The notes beneath the pieces are model-generated. The model saw only the letters and a list, made by a program, of their open reading frames with translations, ran no database searches and was not told where the DNA came from. Both the position numbers and the translations under genes were made by a program. 64,000 bases of DNA, taken from contig NC_012997.1 in assembly GCF_000023025.1 (NCBI RefSeq), positions 3,531,125 to 3,595,124 on the forward strand, written 5' to 3'. Positions 26,072 through 35,720 of the stretch are shown piece after piece (position 1 is the first letter of the stretch; each line of letters starts with the position of its first letter). The stretch comes from Teredinibacter turnerae T7901. Its GTDB lineage: Bacteria > Pseudomonadota > Gammaproteobacteria > Pseudomonadales > Cellvibrionaceae.

Positions 26072-27685
26072 CTAATCACCTTTACCTTCTTCTTCAATGG
26101 GCGACACCGGCGCTAGTAGGGGAATCGTTAGTAGAAACTCGGTACCCTCGCCTAATGCGGAATTCACTTGAATAGTTCCCCCCAAAACTCCGGTCACAAT
26201 ATTGTGGACAATATGCATGCCCAGACCATTCCCTCCCTCACCTAATTTAGTTGTGAAAAAAGGATCAAAAATACGGCCTAGATTCTCTGGAGGAATGCCG
26301 TTGCCATCGTCACTTATCACTATCCTCACCCCGGGCTCAGCGAGGATATTAACCTGTTCAGCACTAATCCAGATCTCACCGTGATCGCGACCGTCAAAAC
26401 CATGAATTAAAGCGTTGTTCAATAAATTGGTAACGACTTGCCCAAGTGGTCCGGGAAAGCTGTTGAGTACTACCCGTTCCGGTACATCAATGCGCACCTG
26501 ATAGGGCGTGTGCTTGAACATAGGCGACAAGGTCATACGGGTTTCGTTAAGCATTTCAGCGAGATTAAATTCTCGCTGCTGGGCGCTGGTTCTATCTACT
26601 GCCACCTGCTTAAAGCCACTGACTAACTCAGAGGCACGCTCGAGGCTGGCTACCACCAGGTGAGTCCCCTCTTCCATGTCTGCGATGTACTGGTCGAGTG
26701 CCGCGCGGGTAATCCCAGCCTGCATTTCCCGAGTGAAATTTCGAGTGGCATCATAAAGCGACGAGGCTACCGTCAGCCCATTGCCCAGAGGGGTGTTAAG
26801 CTCGTGAGCCACACCCGCTACCAGGGCTCCAAGCGCAGCGAGTTTTTCCGACTGGACAAGGTTACCTTGCGCCTGCTGTAATTTATCCAGCGTACCTTGC
26901 AACTCACCGTTCAGCTCTACCAGCTCTGCGGTGCGCTCGTTGACCCGGTCTTCCAACGTGGTAAAGGATTGCTCGAGAGAACCGCGCATAATCTCCAATT
27001 GCCGGGACAGACCGCCGAACTCGTCCGCCTGAAGCTGCGGAATCGCTGTTTTTAAGTCGCCGCCAGCAATTCCAACCGCAGCGCGCTCCAGCGCTACCAG
27101 AGGTTTTATCACCCGCTGTCGTAAGAAGTAACTTACAACGCCCAGCGAAAAGATCAGCTGAAAAATAATAATAGTGAGCAGAAGTTGTGAATCTGCAGCC
27201 GCTCGCTGACGTGCCGATTTCAGACTATAACGCAACGCGACCGAGCCTAATTTTTCGCCCTCGAAAGAAATTTGCCGAACCATCTCGATACTTTCCTCGC
27301 GCGGCTCCAGGTTTTCTTTTTCGTAGAGCAAAAATGTTTCGCCATCGGCGCCCTGAACGATCACGCTCAGCACCGAGGGATCAATTTTTACGGTGTCCAA
27401 CAACGGTTCGCCAAGGGAGGGGGCCACATTCCACAGCGGCATCGTCATACCTGCCTGCAGTAAGTCGGCGTAACTGCCGGCCGCGGCCTGGCTTTCATGG
27501 GCGATGGTTCGCTGGTAGTTTTCTCTTATAAGAAGACCACCCGTAATCACCGCAGGCGTCGCAATCGAGAGAAAAACCACAATCACAAGAAAGGTTTGAA
27601 GGCTGGTTTTCCGTTTTGAAGGGAGCAAACCACCGTCTTGGTCCTGAACGTCTACACCCTTTATCGCTGGAGATTGGTTTGACAC
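26072..27685 (-). CDS. Membrane sensor histidine kinase
   Basis: A 537-residue kinase from GTG 27685 (AAGGA seven bases upstream). Helix one is near residues 29-52, a periplasmic region of about 115 residues follows, helix two is at about 168-188, then HAMP, then a coiled-coil stretch (about 235-285, VNERTAELVELNGELQGTL). The phosphoacceptor motif is GVAHELNTPLGNGL. The ATPase domain has NLLNNALIHGF, ISDDGNGIPPENL, IFDPFFTTKLGEGGNGLGMHIV. The four-base separation from the next start on the minus strand pairs it with the REC-DUF3369-EAL protein, giving a kinase that controls c-di-GMP breakdown. The signal is unknown. Confidence 0.88.
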   Translation of the reverse strand: MSNQSPAIKGVDVQDQDGGLLPSKRKTSLQTFLVIVVFLSIATPAVITGGLLIRENYQRTIAHESQAAAGSYADLLQAGMTMPLWNVAPSLGEPLLDTVKIDPSVLSVIVQGADGETFLLYEKENLEPREESIEMVRQISFEGEKLGSVALRYSLKSARQRAAADSQLLLTIIIFQLIFSLGVVSYFLRQRVIKPLVALERAAVGIAGGDLKTAIPQLQADEFGGLSRQLEIMRGSLEQSFTTLEDRVNERTAELVELNGELQGTLDKLQQAQGNLVQSEKLAALGALVAGVAHELNTPLGNGLTVASSLYDATRNFTREMQAGITRAALDQYIADMEEGTHLVVASLERASELVSGFKQVAVDRTSAQQREFNLAEMLNETRMTLSPMFKHTPYQVRIDVPERVVLNSFPGPLGQVVTNLLNNALIHGFDGRDHGEIWISAEQVNILAEPGVRIVISDDGNGIPPENLGRIFDPFFTTKLGEGGNGLGMHIVHNIVTGVLGGTIQVNSALGEGTEFLLTIPLLAPVSPIEEEGKGD

Positions 27686-27940
27686 ACTCTATCCTTAACG
27701 ATTAGATCGCCCATTAATGAATGGCTTTCCCATTTGGTGGACTTTTTCCTGCAGCTGAAGCATTTTGAGTGTTCGCCAGTGCGGCATCCGTTTCGCTTAA
27801 TTTTTTAATCCCAGCTTTAACTATAGCCGAATACCACGAACTAGCAGGTCAGCACTTGCGTCTAAAACAAAATGTGCTAACCAGATTCACATTGCAAACT
27901 TTAGCGACACACTGCACCAGCAAAACAGCACAGGTTGTCA

Positions 27941-30124
27941 CTACGAGAACTGCCAATGTAACACTTGCAAATCCCTGTCGCGGCTGCTTGAGCCTACAAG
28001 CAAAACTAATCCGCCTGTATATTGCTGCCAGTGTAGACGCCTATCCAAAACCACAAAATCACTGGCATTCAGCTCAAATTCCACATCAAACCCAGTATCG
28101 GCCTGCAGCTCGATACGCTTAAAGGCGATCAGATTTTTCACTGGGCTAGTGACCCCCGGGATACACCAGCGCGCATACAACTGGACGACTTCCACTGCAG
28201 CTCTGGCGCTTGTATTTTTAATGTTCACTTTCAACGAACATGCGTTAGCTGCTTTTGACGCCATTATTTGCGCGTCACCATAGACGATCGAGCTGTAACT
28301 CATTCCCTCGCCAAACGCCAGTAGAGACTCTGGGGGAGCGTCGACATAGTGATCAGTTTTGTCATACTTTGGCGATAGTTGAGCGTGCCAGCCAGGCGCC
28401 TGATTATAAAATACCGGTAACTGACCTACCGTTACGGGAAAACTTATCGGCAACCGTCCCGCAGGGTTCACATCGCCAAACAAGCAATCAGCGATGGCAC
28501 TTCCACCAAAGGGACCTGGGTTGAACGCAATCATAACGGCCGCCGATTTTTCAAGCACCCAGCCAATCGTGTGCGGCTTGCTCATTATCATTACCGTAAC
28601 AATAGGCTTGCCCGTCTCGACCAGTAGGTCAAAAACCGCCGATTGATTTCCTGGCAGGGATAGGTTGGCTCGATCGTGATACTCCCCGTATTGTGTGAGG
28701 TCGTCCCCTGCGCAAAAAACGATAGCATCGACATCTCTCGCCGCTTCTTCGATGGCAAAACGATTAGGAGCTTCGTTATTCAACGGGCCACAGTAATCTG
28801 CACCGAGATAATCCAAGCGATATCCGCCCCTGACACTGCGTTCGCGCAATGCCTGTTCGAGGGTGACCACCACCGTGCGATGGTCGACATTATTGACCTT
28901 ATTGGCAAGAAACGCCCAGTCGCCCAATTGGTTGACCAGATTTTTAGCGTTGTCACCAACAACCAGAACTTTGTTCAGGCGGTTTGCAACCAGTGGTAAA
29001 GTACCGTCGTTTTTGACCAAGGTGATAGATTGACGAGACGCCTCCTCGGACACCTGCCAGCGTTCCGGCTGCCAGTGCTCAGCTTTGTCTCGCTGCAGCT
29101 CGGCTTCGAACAAGCCCAGGGAAAATTTTAGGTGGAGAATGCGGCGCACGCTTTGGTTGATCCGCTCCTCGGTCACTTTACCGCTGCGCACAAGCGCCAC
29201 CGCACAATCGAAAAATTCTGGTGTGTTCATAAAAACATCGTTACTGGCTTCAAGGCAAAGCTCGACGGCCTGTTCAATATCCGACGCTGCGCTCTGCAGA
29301 TTTACCATTTGCCCGCAATTATTCCAATCCGTGACCACTACACCTTGATAACGCCATTCCTCCCGCAACAGGTCGTTCAATAACCAGGTATTGGCGGAGC
29401 AAGGGATGCCGTTAAGCGATTGGTACCCCACCATCAGGGTTTTGCAGCCTGCATCGAGAACTTTTTTAAACGGGGGCAAAAAAACGGTGCGCATATTGCG
29501 CTCAGAAACGTGAACATCGGTGCTGTCTCGCCCCCCCTCCGCCTCTCCGTAGGCGGCAAAATGCTTGGCACACGCAGCAAAAGGCACCCCGGCACCCTCG
29601 TAGCCCGCGGCTAACGCGCCGGCATACTCACCAATGAGAAAACTGTCCTCGCCGAAGGTCTCTCCGGTTCGTCCCCAACGGGGGTCACGCGCCATGCATA
29701 GCACTGGTGAAAATGTCCAATCGAGCCCTGCGCCATACGCCTCCTGCGCGGTAATCTCCCCAATGCGGCCAAACAGTTCGGTATTCCAGCTACAGGCGGT
29801 CGCCAGCTGGGTTGGGAAGACGGTAGAGCCGTCTTCAAAACAGTGGCCGTGGATAGCATCAATACCAAATATTAAAGGAATGCCGAGGCGCGACTTTTCC
29901 GCGTTACGGCGTCTCAGCTGCACAATGGTGTCACCGAGGGCGTGCAGGTATGACCCCAGGTGATATTTTTCGATATACGTCTCATAGCCTTCATCAATCG
30001 CGGGAAGTTGCATCATCTGACCCAACTTTTCCTCGAGTGACATTCTCGCTAATAAATCGTCTACGCGATCAGCAATTGGAGCTTCGGGGTTTTTATAAAG
30101 TGCGTCTTGCAAATCAGCGCCCAC
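27941..30124 (-). CDS. Beta-glucosidase, glycoside hydrolase family 3
   Basis: A 727-residue enzyme. GTG 30124 is chosen because AAGGAGAT lies seven bases upstream. There is no signal peptide, so it is probably cytoplasmic and cleaves imported cello-oligosaccharides. The GH3 N-terminal domain has FGIDAIHGH, the run FSPVLCMARDPRWGRTGETF, KHFAAYG and the nucleophile Asp in VVVTDWNN; the C-terminal domain carries VGDNAKNLVNQLGDW and an acid/base region, and a fibronectin-like end (LKVNIKNTSARAAVEVVQLY). Xylosidase or other beta-glycosidase activity cannot be excluded. It stands alone; the 255 bp up to the kinase gene show no clear structure. Confidence 0.9.
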   Translation of the reverse strand: MGADLQDALYKNPEAPIADRVDDLLARMSLEEKLGQMMQLPAIDEGYETYIEKYHLGSYLHALGDTIVQLRRRNAEKSRLGIPLIFGIDAIHGHCFEDGSTVFPTQLATACSWNTELFGRIGEITAQEAYGAGLDWTFSPVLCMARDPRWGRTGETFGEDSFLIGEYAGALAAGYEGAGVPFAACAKHFAAYGEAEGGRDSTDVHVSERNMRTVFLPPFKKVLDAGCKTLMVGYQSLNGIPCSANTWLLNDLLREEWRYQGVVVTDWNNCGQMVNLQSAASDIEQAVELCLEASNDVFMNTPEFFDCAVALVRSGKVTEERINQSVRRILHLKFSLGLFEAELQRDKAEHWQPERWQVSEEASRQSITLVKNDGTLPLVANRLNKVLVVGDNAKNLVNQLGDWAFLANKVNNVDHRTVVVTLEQALRERSVRGGYRLDYLGADYCGPLNNEAPNRFAIEEAARDVDAIVFCAGDDLTQYGEYHDRANLSLPGNQSAVFDLLVETGKPIVTVMIMSKPHTIGWVLEKSAAVMIAFNPGPFGGSAIADCLFGDVNPAGRLPISFPVTVGQLPVFYNQAPGWHAQLSPKYDKTDHYVDAPPESLLAFGEGMSYSSIVYGDAQIMASKAANACSLKVNIKNTSARAAVEVVQLYARWCIPGVTSPVKNLIAFKRIELQADTGFDVEFELNASDFVVLDRRLHWQQYTGGLVLLVGSSSRDRDLQVLHWQFS

Positions 30125-30331
30125 GGCTAGGATCTCCTTGTTTCAGCGATCTGACATTATTTTTATCTGTTATCTTCGGCGCCCAACCGCCCTCAGACTA
30201 GTTGCTATAGCTACTATACAGGTAAACAGGTTGGGCTATGCAACAGCCAGTGTGCACAGCTTTTGGCATGGGTTGAACACTATTTGCCCGAGAATCTATA
30301 ATGCTCGCCCCACTTAACTAGAAATGTTGTG

Positions 30332-30616
30332 ATGGCTACTGATAAATTTGAAAACCTCACCACAGCAGATGTAACGCTTTACCATCGTCCTGCCTGCGGT
30401 TTTTGCTCTCGCGTCATGTACGCACTTAAAGATATGAATCTGGATATCCCCAAAGAAGATATCTGGCAAAACAGTCAGGCGCGCACAGACCTTTATAAAG
30501 GCGGCGGTAAAAACCAGGTTCCAGCGCTGCGCATTCGCCAGCCAAATGGTGACTATGTGTGGATGTACGAATCGCTGGATATCATCGATTTTTTACAGCA
30601 ACACTTCAGCGAATAA
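30332..30616 (+). CDS. Glutaredoxin-like protein
   Basis: A 94-residue protein with a thioredoxin fold. The redox motif is CGFC in YHRPACGFCSRVMYAL, followed by the cis-Pro loop NQVPALRI and MYESLDIIDFLQQHF, which matches glutaredoxins and the N-terminal domain of glutathione S-transferases. It would reduce disulfides or glutathionylated proteins with glutathione in the cytoplasm. ATG 30332 is chosen; a GTG directly before it (30329) would add one residue. It converges on the MipA gene with 40 bases between stops. Confidence 0.85.
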   Translation: MATDKFENLTTADVTLYHRPACGFCSRVMYALKDMNLDIPKEDIWQNSQARTDLYKGGGKNQVPALRIRQPNGDYVWMYESLDIIDFLQQHFSE

Positions 30617-30656
30617 GGGCACAGAAAAGCGCACCGACAACAATTGAGTGCAATTC

Positions 30657-31484
30657 CTAGCGACGTCCCGGGGTCTCAGAGCGCCAGAACATCCAGCCCA
30701 CGGCAATGGCGGTAGAGTAATAGTGATCTGTTTCCACCAATGGGCTATCCGCGAAGACTGTATCGCCAATGTTGTCGTACCTGAGCGCCCAGGCATACCA
30801 AAAACGGCCGCTGCGCTTTTTTAGACTCAATTTGAAGTAGGTTCCGCTGAAACCACCTTCCGCGCTATACATCGGCCGTGATTCCGTAGCGAATTGCTCC
30901 GCAACATCGTAATAGTAGGCGTGGTATTTTTCTGTCGCCCAGAGTGCACCCATATCAAACTTGGCTTTCCAACCGGTATTTGTCTCCCGCCAGCGGTACG
31001 TTAATTTTGGATTAAAATTGTAACCGATAGGCTCAAAACCCGATGAACTCACCGTAAAAACAGCCCGCAACGGCATTCGTAACGACCAGCCCTCGTGAAA
31101 ATCGTAACCGCTGAGGTTGATATTCAACGATGGGCCAAATTCGAGTGCGGAATCCAGTTCGGGCATGCCCTCGCGCTTTTTATTATCCTCGCTGTCGCCA
31201 TTTAGCGCGGTTTCTCCGCTTACATTCAACTCCACTGATCGGCTATGAAATATGCGCCCTCGAATTCCATCCCGATCGGCTCGCAATCGCTCTCCGCGAT
31301 AAATCAGAAACGGAAAAGGCAAACCCTGCGTTTGCTCCTCGCTAGAGCCCCGGTAATCCCCCAGGTGCTGTACTGCAGCCCCTACGCCCAATTCAAGCTT
31401 AGGAAGCGGCTCGCTATAAGCAGCGGTAGCGCAACAAAGTGGTACAAGCAGCAAACTTTTTTTTAACACAGCAACAAAACTCAC
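30657..31484 (-). CDS. MipA/OmpV family outer-membrane protein
   Basis: A 275-residue protein with signal peptide MSFVAVLKKSLLLVPLCCATAAYS cut before EPLP. The mature part begins with KLELGVGAAVQHLGDYRGS and then LPFPFLIYRGERLRADRDGIRG, the core MipA motif. Alternating aromatic strands follow (YNFNPKLTYRW, ... YYDVAEQFATESRPMYSAEGG). It is a beta-barrel of the family that includes MipA and Vibrio OmpV. It is monocistronic and not linked to a two-component system, unlike the copy at 19591. The C-terminus (GWMFWRSETPGRR) lacks the terminal Phe of many barrels, so insertion may use an internal signal. Confidence 0.85.
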   Translation of the reverse strand: MSFVAVLKKSLLLVPLCCATAAYSEPLPKLELGVGAAVQHLGDYRGSSEEQTQGLPFPFLIYRGERLRADRDGIRGRIFHSRSVELNVSGETALNGDSEDNKKREGMPELDSALEFGPSLNINLSGYDFHEGWSLRMPLRAVFTVSSSGFEPIGYNFNPKLTYRWRETNTGWKAKFDMGALWATEKYHAYYYDVAEQFATESRPMYSAEGGFSGTYFKLSLKKRSGRFWYAWALRYDNIGDTVFADSPLVETDHYYSTAIAVGWMFWRSETPGRR

Positions 31485-31567
31485 TTAATCCCCTCAGTCA
31501 GCCATATCCTACCATGGTGATTGCACATTGACAGGCTACGGTCTCACGTAAATTCCAGGCAAAGAAA

Positions 31568-31586
31568 AGCCCGCGTAAAGCGGGCT
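31568..31586 (-). terminator. Intrinsic terminator of pnp
   Basis: AGCCCGC/GCGGGCT stem with a 5-base loop; on the minus strand it is followed by TTTCTTT. It lies 24 bases beyond the pnp stop and ends the nusA-pnp operon. Confidence 0.88.
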
Positions 31587-31609
31587 CCTGAACTTTGCTG
31601 CGCGCAGGA

Positions 31610-33727
31610 TTATTCTGCGTCGCTTCCACCCGTTTCTTCAGGCTGAGGCAGCAACTCTTTAATGGACAGTTTGATTCGACCGCGCTGGTCGATGTCCATG
31701 CATTTCACGTCCACTTCCTGGCCTTCTTTTAAATAGTCGGTCACATTTTGGACGCGCTCGTGAGCGATCTGAGAAATGTGTACCAGCCCATCTTTGCCGG
31801 GCAAGAAGTTTACAAATGCACCAAAGTCTACGATACGAACAACCTTACCTTTATAGACTTCACCGATTTCGGCTTCAGCAGTGATTTCTTCGATACGATT
31901 AATTGCGCCTTGCAGGCTATCGCCATCATCACCGTAAATTTTCACGGTGCCGTCGTCATCGATATCGATAGATGCGCCGGTTTCTTCGGTAATGGAGCGA
32001 ATTGTCGCACCGCCTTTACCGATGATGTCACGAATCTTTTCCGGATCAACTTTCATGGTGTGGAATTGCGGCGCATTGTCGGACAGACTCTCTCGAGGCT
32101 GCGCGATAACCGCATTCATTTCGCTCAGAATATGCAAGCGTGCATGCAGTGCTTGTTCGAGCGCAGTCTCCATGATTTCTTCGGTAATGCCTTCGATTTT
32201 AATGTCCATCTGCAGCGCAGTTACACCATTGGCAGTACCGGCGACTTTAAAGTCCATATCACCCAGGTGGTCTTCATCACCCAGGATATCGGTCAATACA
32301 GCAAAGCCGTTTTCTTCTTTCACCAGGCCCATCGCGATACCCGCGACTGGTGCTTTCAGTGGCACACCTGCATCCATCAACGCCAGGCTGGAACCACACA
32401 CAGATGCCATAGAACTGGAGCCGTTAGATTCAGTAATTTCACTCACCACACGCATGGTGTAAGGGAACTGGTCTTCCTTCGGCAACATGGCTGCAACGCC
32501 ACGGCGCGCCAAACGGCCATGACCGATTTCACGGCGGCCTGTTGCGCCCATACGGCCACACTCACCAACGGAATACGGTGGAAAGTTGTAGTGCAGCATA
32601 AAATTATCACGGTGCTCACCTTCGAGCGCGTCGATAATTTGTGCGTCTCGGGCAGAGCCCAAGGTGGCAACCACGAGAGCCTGAGTTTCGCCACGGGTAA
32701 ACAATGCAGATCCATGTACCTTTGGCAGAACGCCCACTTCGACTTGGAGTGGACGAACGGTTTTAGTATCGCGACCATCAATTCTCGGCTCACCGGCAAC
32801 AACACGTGAACGCACAATGTTTTTCTCGAGCTTGCCGAAAACTTTTTTCACATCATCTTGCGAAATATCTGAACCTTCACCGGCCAACTGAGCAACAGCC
32901 TGGCTGCGCAGTTCGGAGAGACGATCGTAACGTTTCTGCTTATCGGTAATGCGGTAGGCAACACCGATTGACTCTTCAAAATCCGCCTTCAGGGCATCAA
33001 CCAACGCTTGATTGACCGCTTCTGGCTGCCAGTCCCAGGTGGGCTTGCCTGCGTCTTTGGCCAGCTCGTTGACCGCTTGCACCACCGCTTGCATTTCCTG
33101 GTGCGCGTAAAGGACAGCACCCAGCATAATGTCTTCTGGCAATTCGTTCGCTTCAGATTCCACCATCAGCACGGCGTCTTGCGTACCGGCAACCACCATA
33201 TCCAGCTCTGAACTGGCCAGTGCCTGGTAAGTAGGATTCAACAGGTAGCCGTCTGCTTGGGTGTAACCGACGCGCGCGGCGCCAATCGGACCATTAAATG
33301 GAATTCCGGAGATCGCCAACGCAGCAGAAGTTCCGATCATGGCGCAAATATCGGGGTCCACATCTTTTTCCGCTGCAACAACGGTACATACCACTTGTAC
33401 TTCGTTGACAAAGCCGTCTGGGAAAAGAGGACGAATTGGTCGGTCAATCAGGCGCGAGGTAAGTGTTTCTTTCTCAGAAGGTCGGCCTTCTCGCTTGAAA
33501 AAGCCACCGGGAATTTTACCAGCTGCGTAAGCCTTCTCCTGGTAGTGTACAGAGAGAGGGAAGAAGTCCTGGCCAGGTGACGCTTCTTTTGCGCCAACTA
33601 CGGTGCATAGAACGCTGGTTTTGCCCATGGAAGCCAATACCGCACCAGTCGCTTGACGAGCGATACGGCCAGTTTCCAGGGTGATTGTGTCGTTTCCGTA
33701 TTGGAATTTTTTAATTACGGGATTCAT
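31610..33727 (-). CDS. pnp: Polyribonucleotide nucleotidyltransferase (PNPase)
   Basis: A 705-residue phosphorolytic 3'-5' exoribonuclease of the RNA degradosome. Two RNase PH-like cores are visible (first from residue 1, with [11 protein letters not shown] and [14 protein letters not shown]; second from about 310, with [12 protein letters not shown] and [15 protein letters not shown]-type segment NFPPYSVGE), followed by a KH domain ([12 protein letters not shown]) and an S1 domain ([29 protein letters not shown]). All domains are intact and the length is normal. Last gene of the operon, downstream of rpsO and separated from it by an intrinsic terminator, so it probably also has its own promoter in the 200-bp gap. 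Confidence 0.97.
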   Translation of the reverse strand: MNPVIKKFQYGNDTITLETGRIARQATGAVLASMGKTSVLCTVVGAKEASPGQDFFPLSVHYQEKAYAAGKIPGGFFKREGRPSEKETLTSRLIDRPIRPLFPDGFVNEVQVVCTVVAAEKDVDPDICAMIGTSAALAISGIPFNGPIGAARVGYTQADGYLLNPTYQALASSELDMVVAGTQDAVLMVESEANELPEDIMLGAVLYAHQEMQAVVQAVNELAKDAGKPTWDWQPEAVNQALVDALKADFEESIGVAYRITDKQKRYDRLSELRSQAVAQLAGEGSDISQDDVKKVFGKLEKNIVRSRVVAGEPRIDGRDTKTVRPLQVEVGVLPKVHGSALFTRGETQALVVATLGSARDAQIIDALEGEHRDNFMLHYNFPPYSVGECGRMGATGRREIGHGRLARRGVAAMLPKEDQFPYTMRVVSEITESNGSSSMASVCGSSLALMDAGVPLKAPVAGIAMGLVKEENGFAVLTDILGDEDHLGDMDFKVAGTANGVTALQMDIKIEGITEEIMETALEQALHARLHILSEMNAVIAQPRESLSDNAPQFHTMKVDPEKIRDIIGKGGATIRSITEETGASIDIDDDGTVKIYGDDGDSLQGAINRIEEITAEAEIGEVYKGKVVRIVDFGAFVNFLPGKDGLVHISQIAHERVQNVTDYLKEGQEVDVKCMDIDQRGRIKLSIKELLPQPEETGGSDAE

Positions 33728-33897
33728 TGCTTATCCTTCGTACAGTAAGTGCCCCATTGCACTTTAATTTTTCATTTCTTTGCATATAAAACGCTGCCAT
33801 TCAAAACGCATGTACAGCGGGTTTTCCACCACCCGACAACCTCGGTTTGCACGATTATCCAGCGGGAAGAAAGAGAAAACGGTACTTCAAAAGCAAA

Positions 33898-33920
33898 AGT
33901 GCCCGCTCGAGGCGGGCACT
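33898..33920 (-). terminator. Intrinsic terminator between rpsO and pnp
   Basis: AGTGCCCGC/GCGGGCACT 9-bp stem with loop TCGAG, followed on the minus strand by TTTTGCTTTTG. It resembles the rpsO terminator of Escherichia coli, which lets part of the transcripts read into pnp. Confidence 0.9.
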
Positions 33921-33927
33921 TTGCAAC

Positions 33928-34197
33928 TTAGCGGCGCAGACCCAGTTTTTGGATCAGAGCTGCATAACGGTTAACATCTTTTCCTTTCAGGTAATCCAGC
34001 AGCTTGCGACGCTGGTTTACCATACGGATCAGACCACGACGAGAGTGGTGATCCTGCTTGTGATCAGCAAAGTGACCCTGCAATTTATTGATATTAGCCG
34101 TCAGCAATGCGATTTGAACTTCAGGTGAACCGGTATCGGTTTCGGAAGTTTGATGTTCTTTTACGATTGCGTCTTTTTCTTGTGCACTCAGTGCCAT
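33928..34197 (-). CDS. rpsO: 30S ribosomal protein S15
   Basis: An 89-residue ribosomal protein, the normal length. It has the S15 pattern: [22 protein letters not shown], then [24 protein letters not shown]15 binds 16S rRNA early in small-subunit assembly. The 142-bp leader to truB could hold the S15 autoregulatory RNA, but I cannot identify a defined fold. It lies between truB and pnp as in most gammaproteobacteria. Confidence 0.97.
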   Translation of the reverse strand: MALSAQEKDAIVKEHQTSETDTGSPEVQIALLTANINKLQGHFADHKQDHHSRRGLIRMVNQRRKLLDYLKGKDVNRYAALIQKLGLRR

Positions 34198-34339
34198 GGT
34201 ATTTCCTCAACATTCGAGAATATGCTTCAACAACTGAAACCAGTTGCCATGAATCCGGCCTGCCCGTGCATATTTACAGCCAGGTCGGTCGCAGGAAACT
34301 CCTGCGATTCTTTGCTTGTCGGTACAGTAATTGGCTTAT

Positions 34340-35281
34340 TTAGCCATATTGAACCAAGCGTTTAGGCGCCACGCGGCCATCGTCTGTGATCTCCGCAACG
34401 CCTAAAAATTGTTCATTAGCGTCAAAGACGCGCACTGTATCACCTTCATCCCCCAAACGGTAGACTTGGTTATTGATAACCGCCTGCCCTCGAGAAAAGT
34501 AAAACGCCGAATGCTCGTCCAGGTCCAGCCTTGGTAAGGCTTCCACCGGAGCATCGACTGGAAGCAAGTGATGATCCAGAGCCTCAGCGCGATCCTCACC
34601 GCGCTCCAGCTCAAGCGCCTCCAGGTCCAATGCCTGTGATTCACTAAAAGGCCCCGCTTGAACACGCCGTAATTTCGCTACATGCGCGCCAACCTGTAAA
34701 TCGCGCCCAAGATCTTCCGCTAAGGTTCGAACGTAAGTGCCTTTGGTGCAGGCAATATATACGTCAGCCTCCGCGACCACCCCCGGACGGAACGCCAGCA
34801 ATTCATATTCAAGAATAGTCACCGGGCGCGCCTCGCGTTCAACTTCAATGCCTTCTCGCGCCAGTTTATAAAGCGGTTGACCATCTTTTTTAAGCGCGGA
34901 ATACATGGGTGGGACCTGATCAATATCACCCAAGTACGCCGTCATCGCTTGCCGAACCCGATCCGCTGTCAGCGCTGAGGCGTCTGTAGTGCTGAGAGTC
35001 TGGCCGTCCGCATCCGCAGTATCGGTACTCACACCAAAGCAGAAGGTACTTTTGTACGCTTTATCCGAATCCAGCAGGTATTGGGAAAATTTAGTCGCCT
35101 CACCAAAACAGAGAGGGAGCACGCCTGTAGCGAGTGGATCGAGCGCTCCGGTATGACCTGTCTTATTCGCAAAAAACAAACGCTTCGCTTTTTGCACAAC
35201 ATCGTTCGAGGTCATACCAGCGGGTTTATCTATTACTACAACGCCGTGCAAGGGACGGCCAAACTTACGTCGACGCCCCAA
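34340..35281 (-). CDS. truB: tRNA pseudouridine-55 synthase
   Basis: A 313-residue enzyme making pseudouridine 55 in the T-loop of tRNAs. The catalytic Asp48 is in GHTGALDPLATG, the same position as in Escherichia coli TruB. Other signatures are VVVIDKPAGMTSND at the start, the QVPPMYSALKKDGQPLY stretch, and KGTYVRTLAEDLG. The C-terminal PUA-like part follows from about residue 250. It starts three bases after the rbfA stop and is part of the rimP-pnp operon. Confidence 0.96.
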   Translation of the reverse strand: MGRRRKFGRPLHGVVVIDKPAGMTSNDVVQKAKRLFFANKTGHTGALDPLATGVLPLCFGEATKFSQYLLDSDKAYKSTFCFGVSTDTADADGQTLSTTDASALTADRVRQAMTAYLGDIDQVPPMYSALKKDGQPLYKLAREGIEVEREARPVTILEYELLAFRPGVVAEADVYIACTKGTYVRTLAEDLGRDLQVGAHVAKLRRVQAGPFSESQALDLEALELERGEDRAEALDHHLLPVDAPVEALPRLDLDEHSAFYFSRGQAVINNQVYRLGDEGDTVRVFDANEQFLGVAEITDDGRVAPKRLVQYG

Positions 35282-35284
35282 ACG

Positions 35285-35683
35285 CTATTCCTCTTCCTGC
35301 CCGGCATCATCCTGATGATGTGATTTGTCTTCTGCAATCGCACGATCAATCAGGCTCGAGAGCACTTGTCCACGTACGGCAGTCTTGTCGTAATAAAAGT
35401 GAATGCGCGGAGTTGAGCGAATTGTAAGATCCTTGGATACCACATTTCGCAAAAATCCTGCGGCTTTATTCAAGATACTCACGGACGTTTCAATGGCACG
35501 CTCATCATCAACACCAATAAAGGTCACGAACACCTTCGCTAGTGCCAGGTCTCGCGATACCTCAACGGCGTTAATGTTTACCATGCCCACCCTTGGGTCC
35601 TGAATTTCCATCCGTATAGCATTTGCCAGGCTGCGCTGCATTGCATCTGCAACCCGGTCTGATCGATTAAACTCTTTAGGCAT
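35285..35683 (-). CDS. rbfA: 30S ribosome-binding factor A
   Basis: A 132-residue KH-like protein needed for late maturation of the 16S rRNA 5' end and for cold adaptation. Recognisable stretches are FNRSDRVADAMQRSLA, VGMVNINAVEVSRDLALAKVFVTF and LRSTPRIHF-type TIRSTPRIHFYYD. The acidic tail (HHQDDAGQEEE) is dispensable in homologues. It lies 37 bases after infB in the conserved operon order. Confidence 0.95.
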   Translation of the reverse strand: MPKEFNRSDRVADAMQRSLANAIRMEIQDPRVGMVNINAVEVSRDLALAKVFVTFIGVDDERAIETSVSILNKAAGFLRNVVSKDLTIRSTPRIHFYYDKTAVRGQVLSSLIDRAIAEDKSHHQDDAGQEEE

Positions 35684-35720
35684 AGTGCCTCAATATCTCC
35701 TGAGGAGGCTATCCTCACTC

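Noticed and set aside
31748-32809. 353-codon plus-strand ORF opposite pnp
   Set aside because: Exactly antisense to the conserved PNPase gene; His/Cys/Phe-rich composition is typical of a shadow frame.
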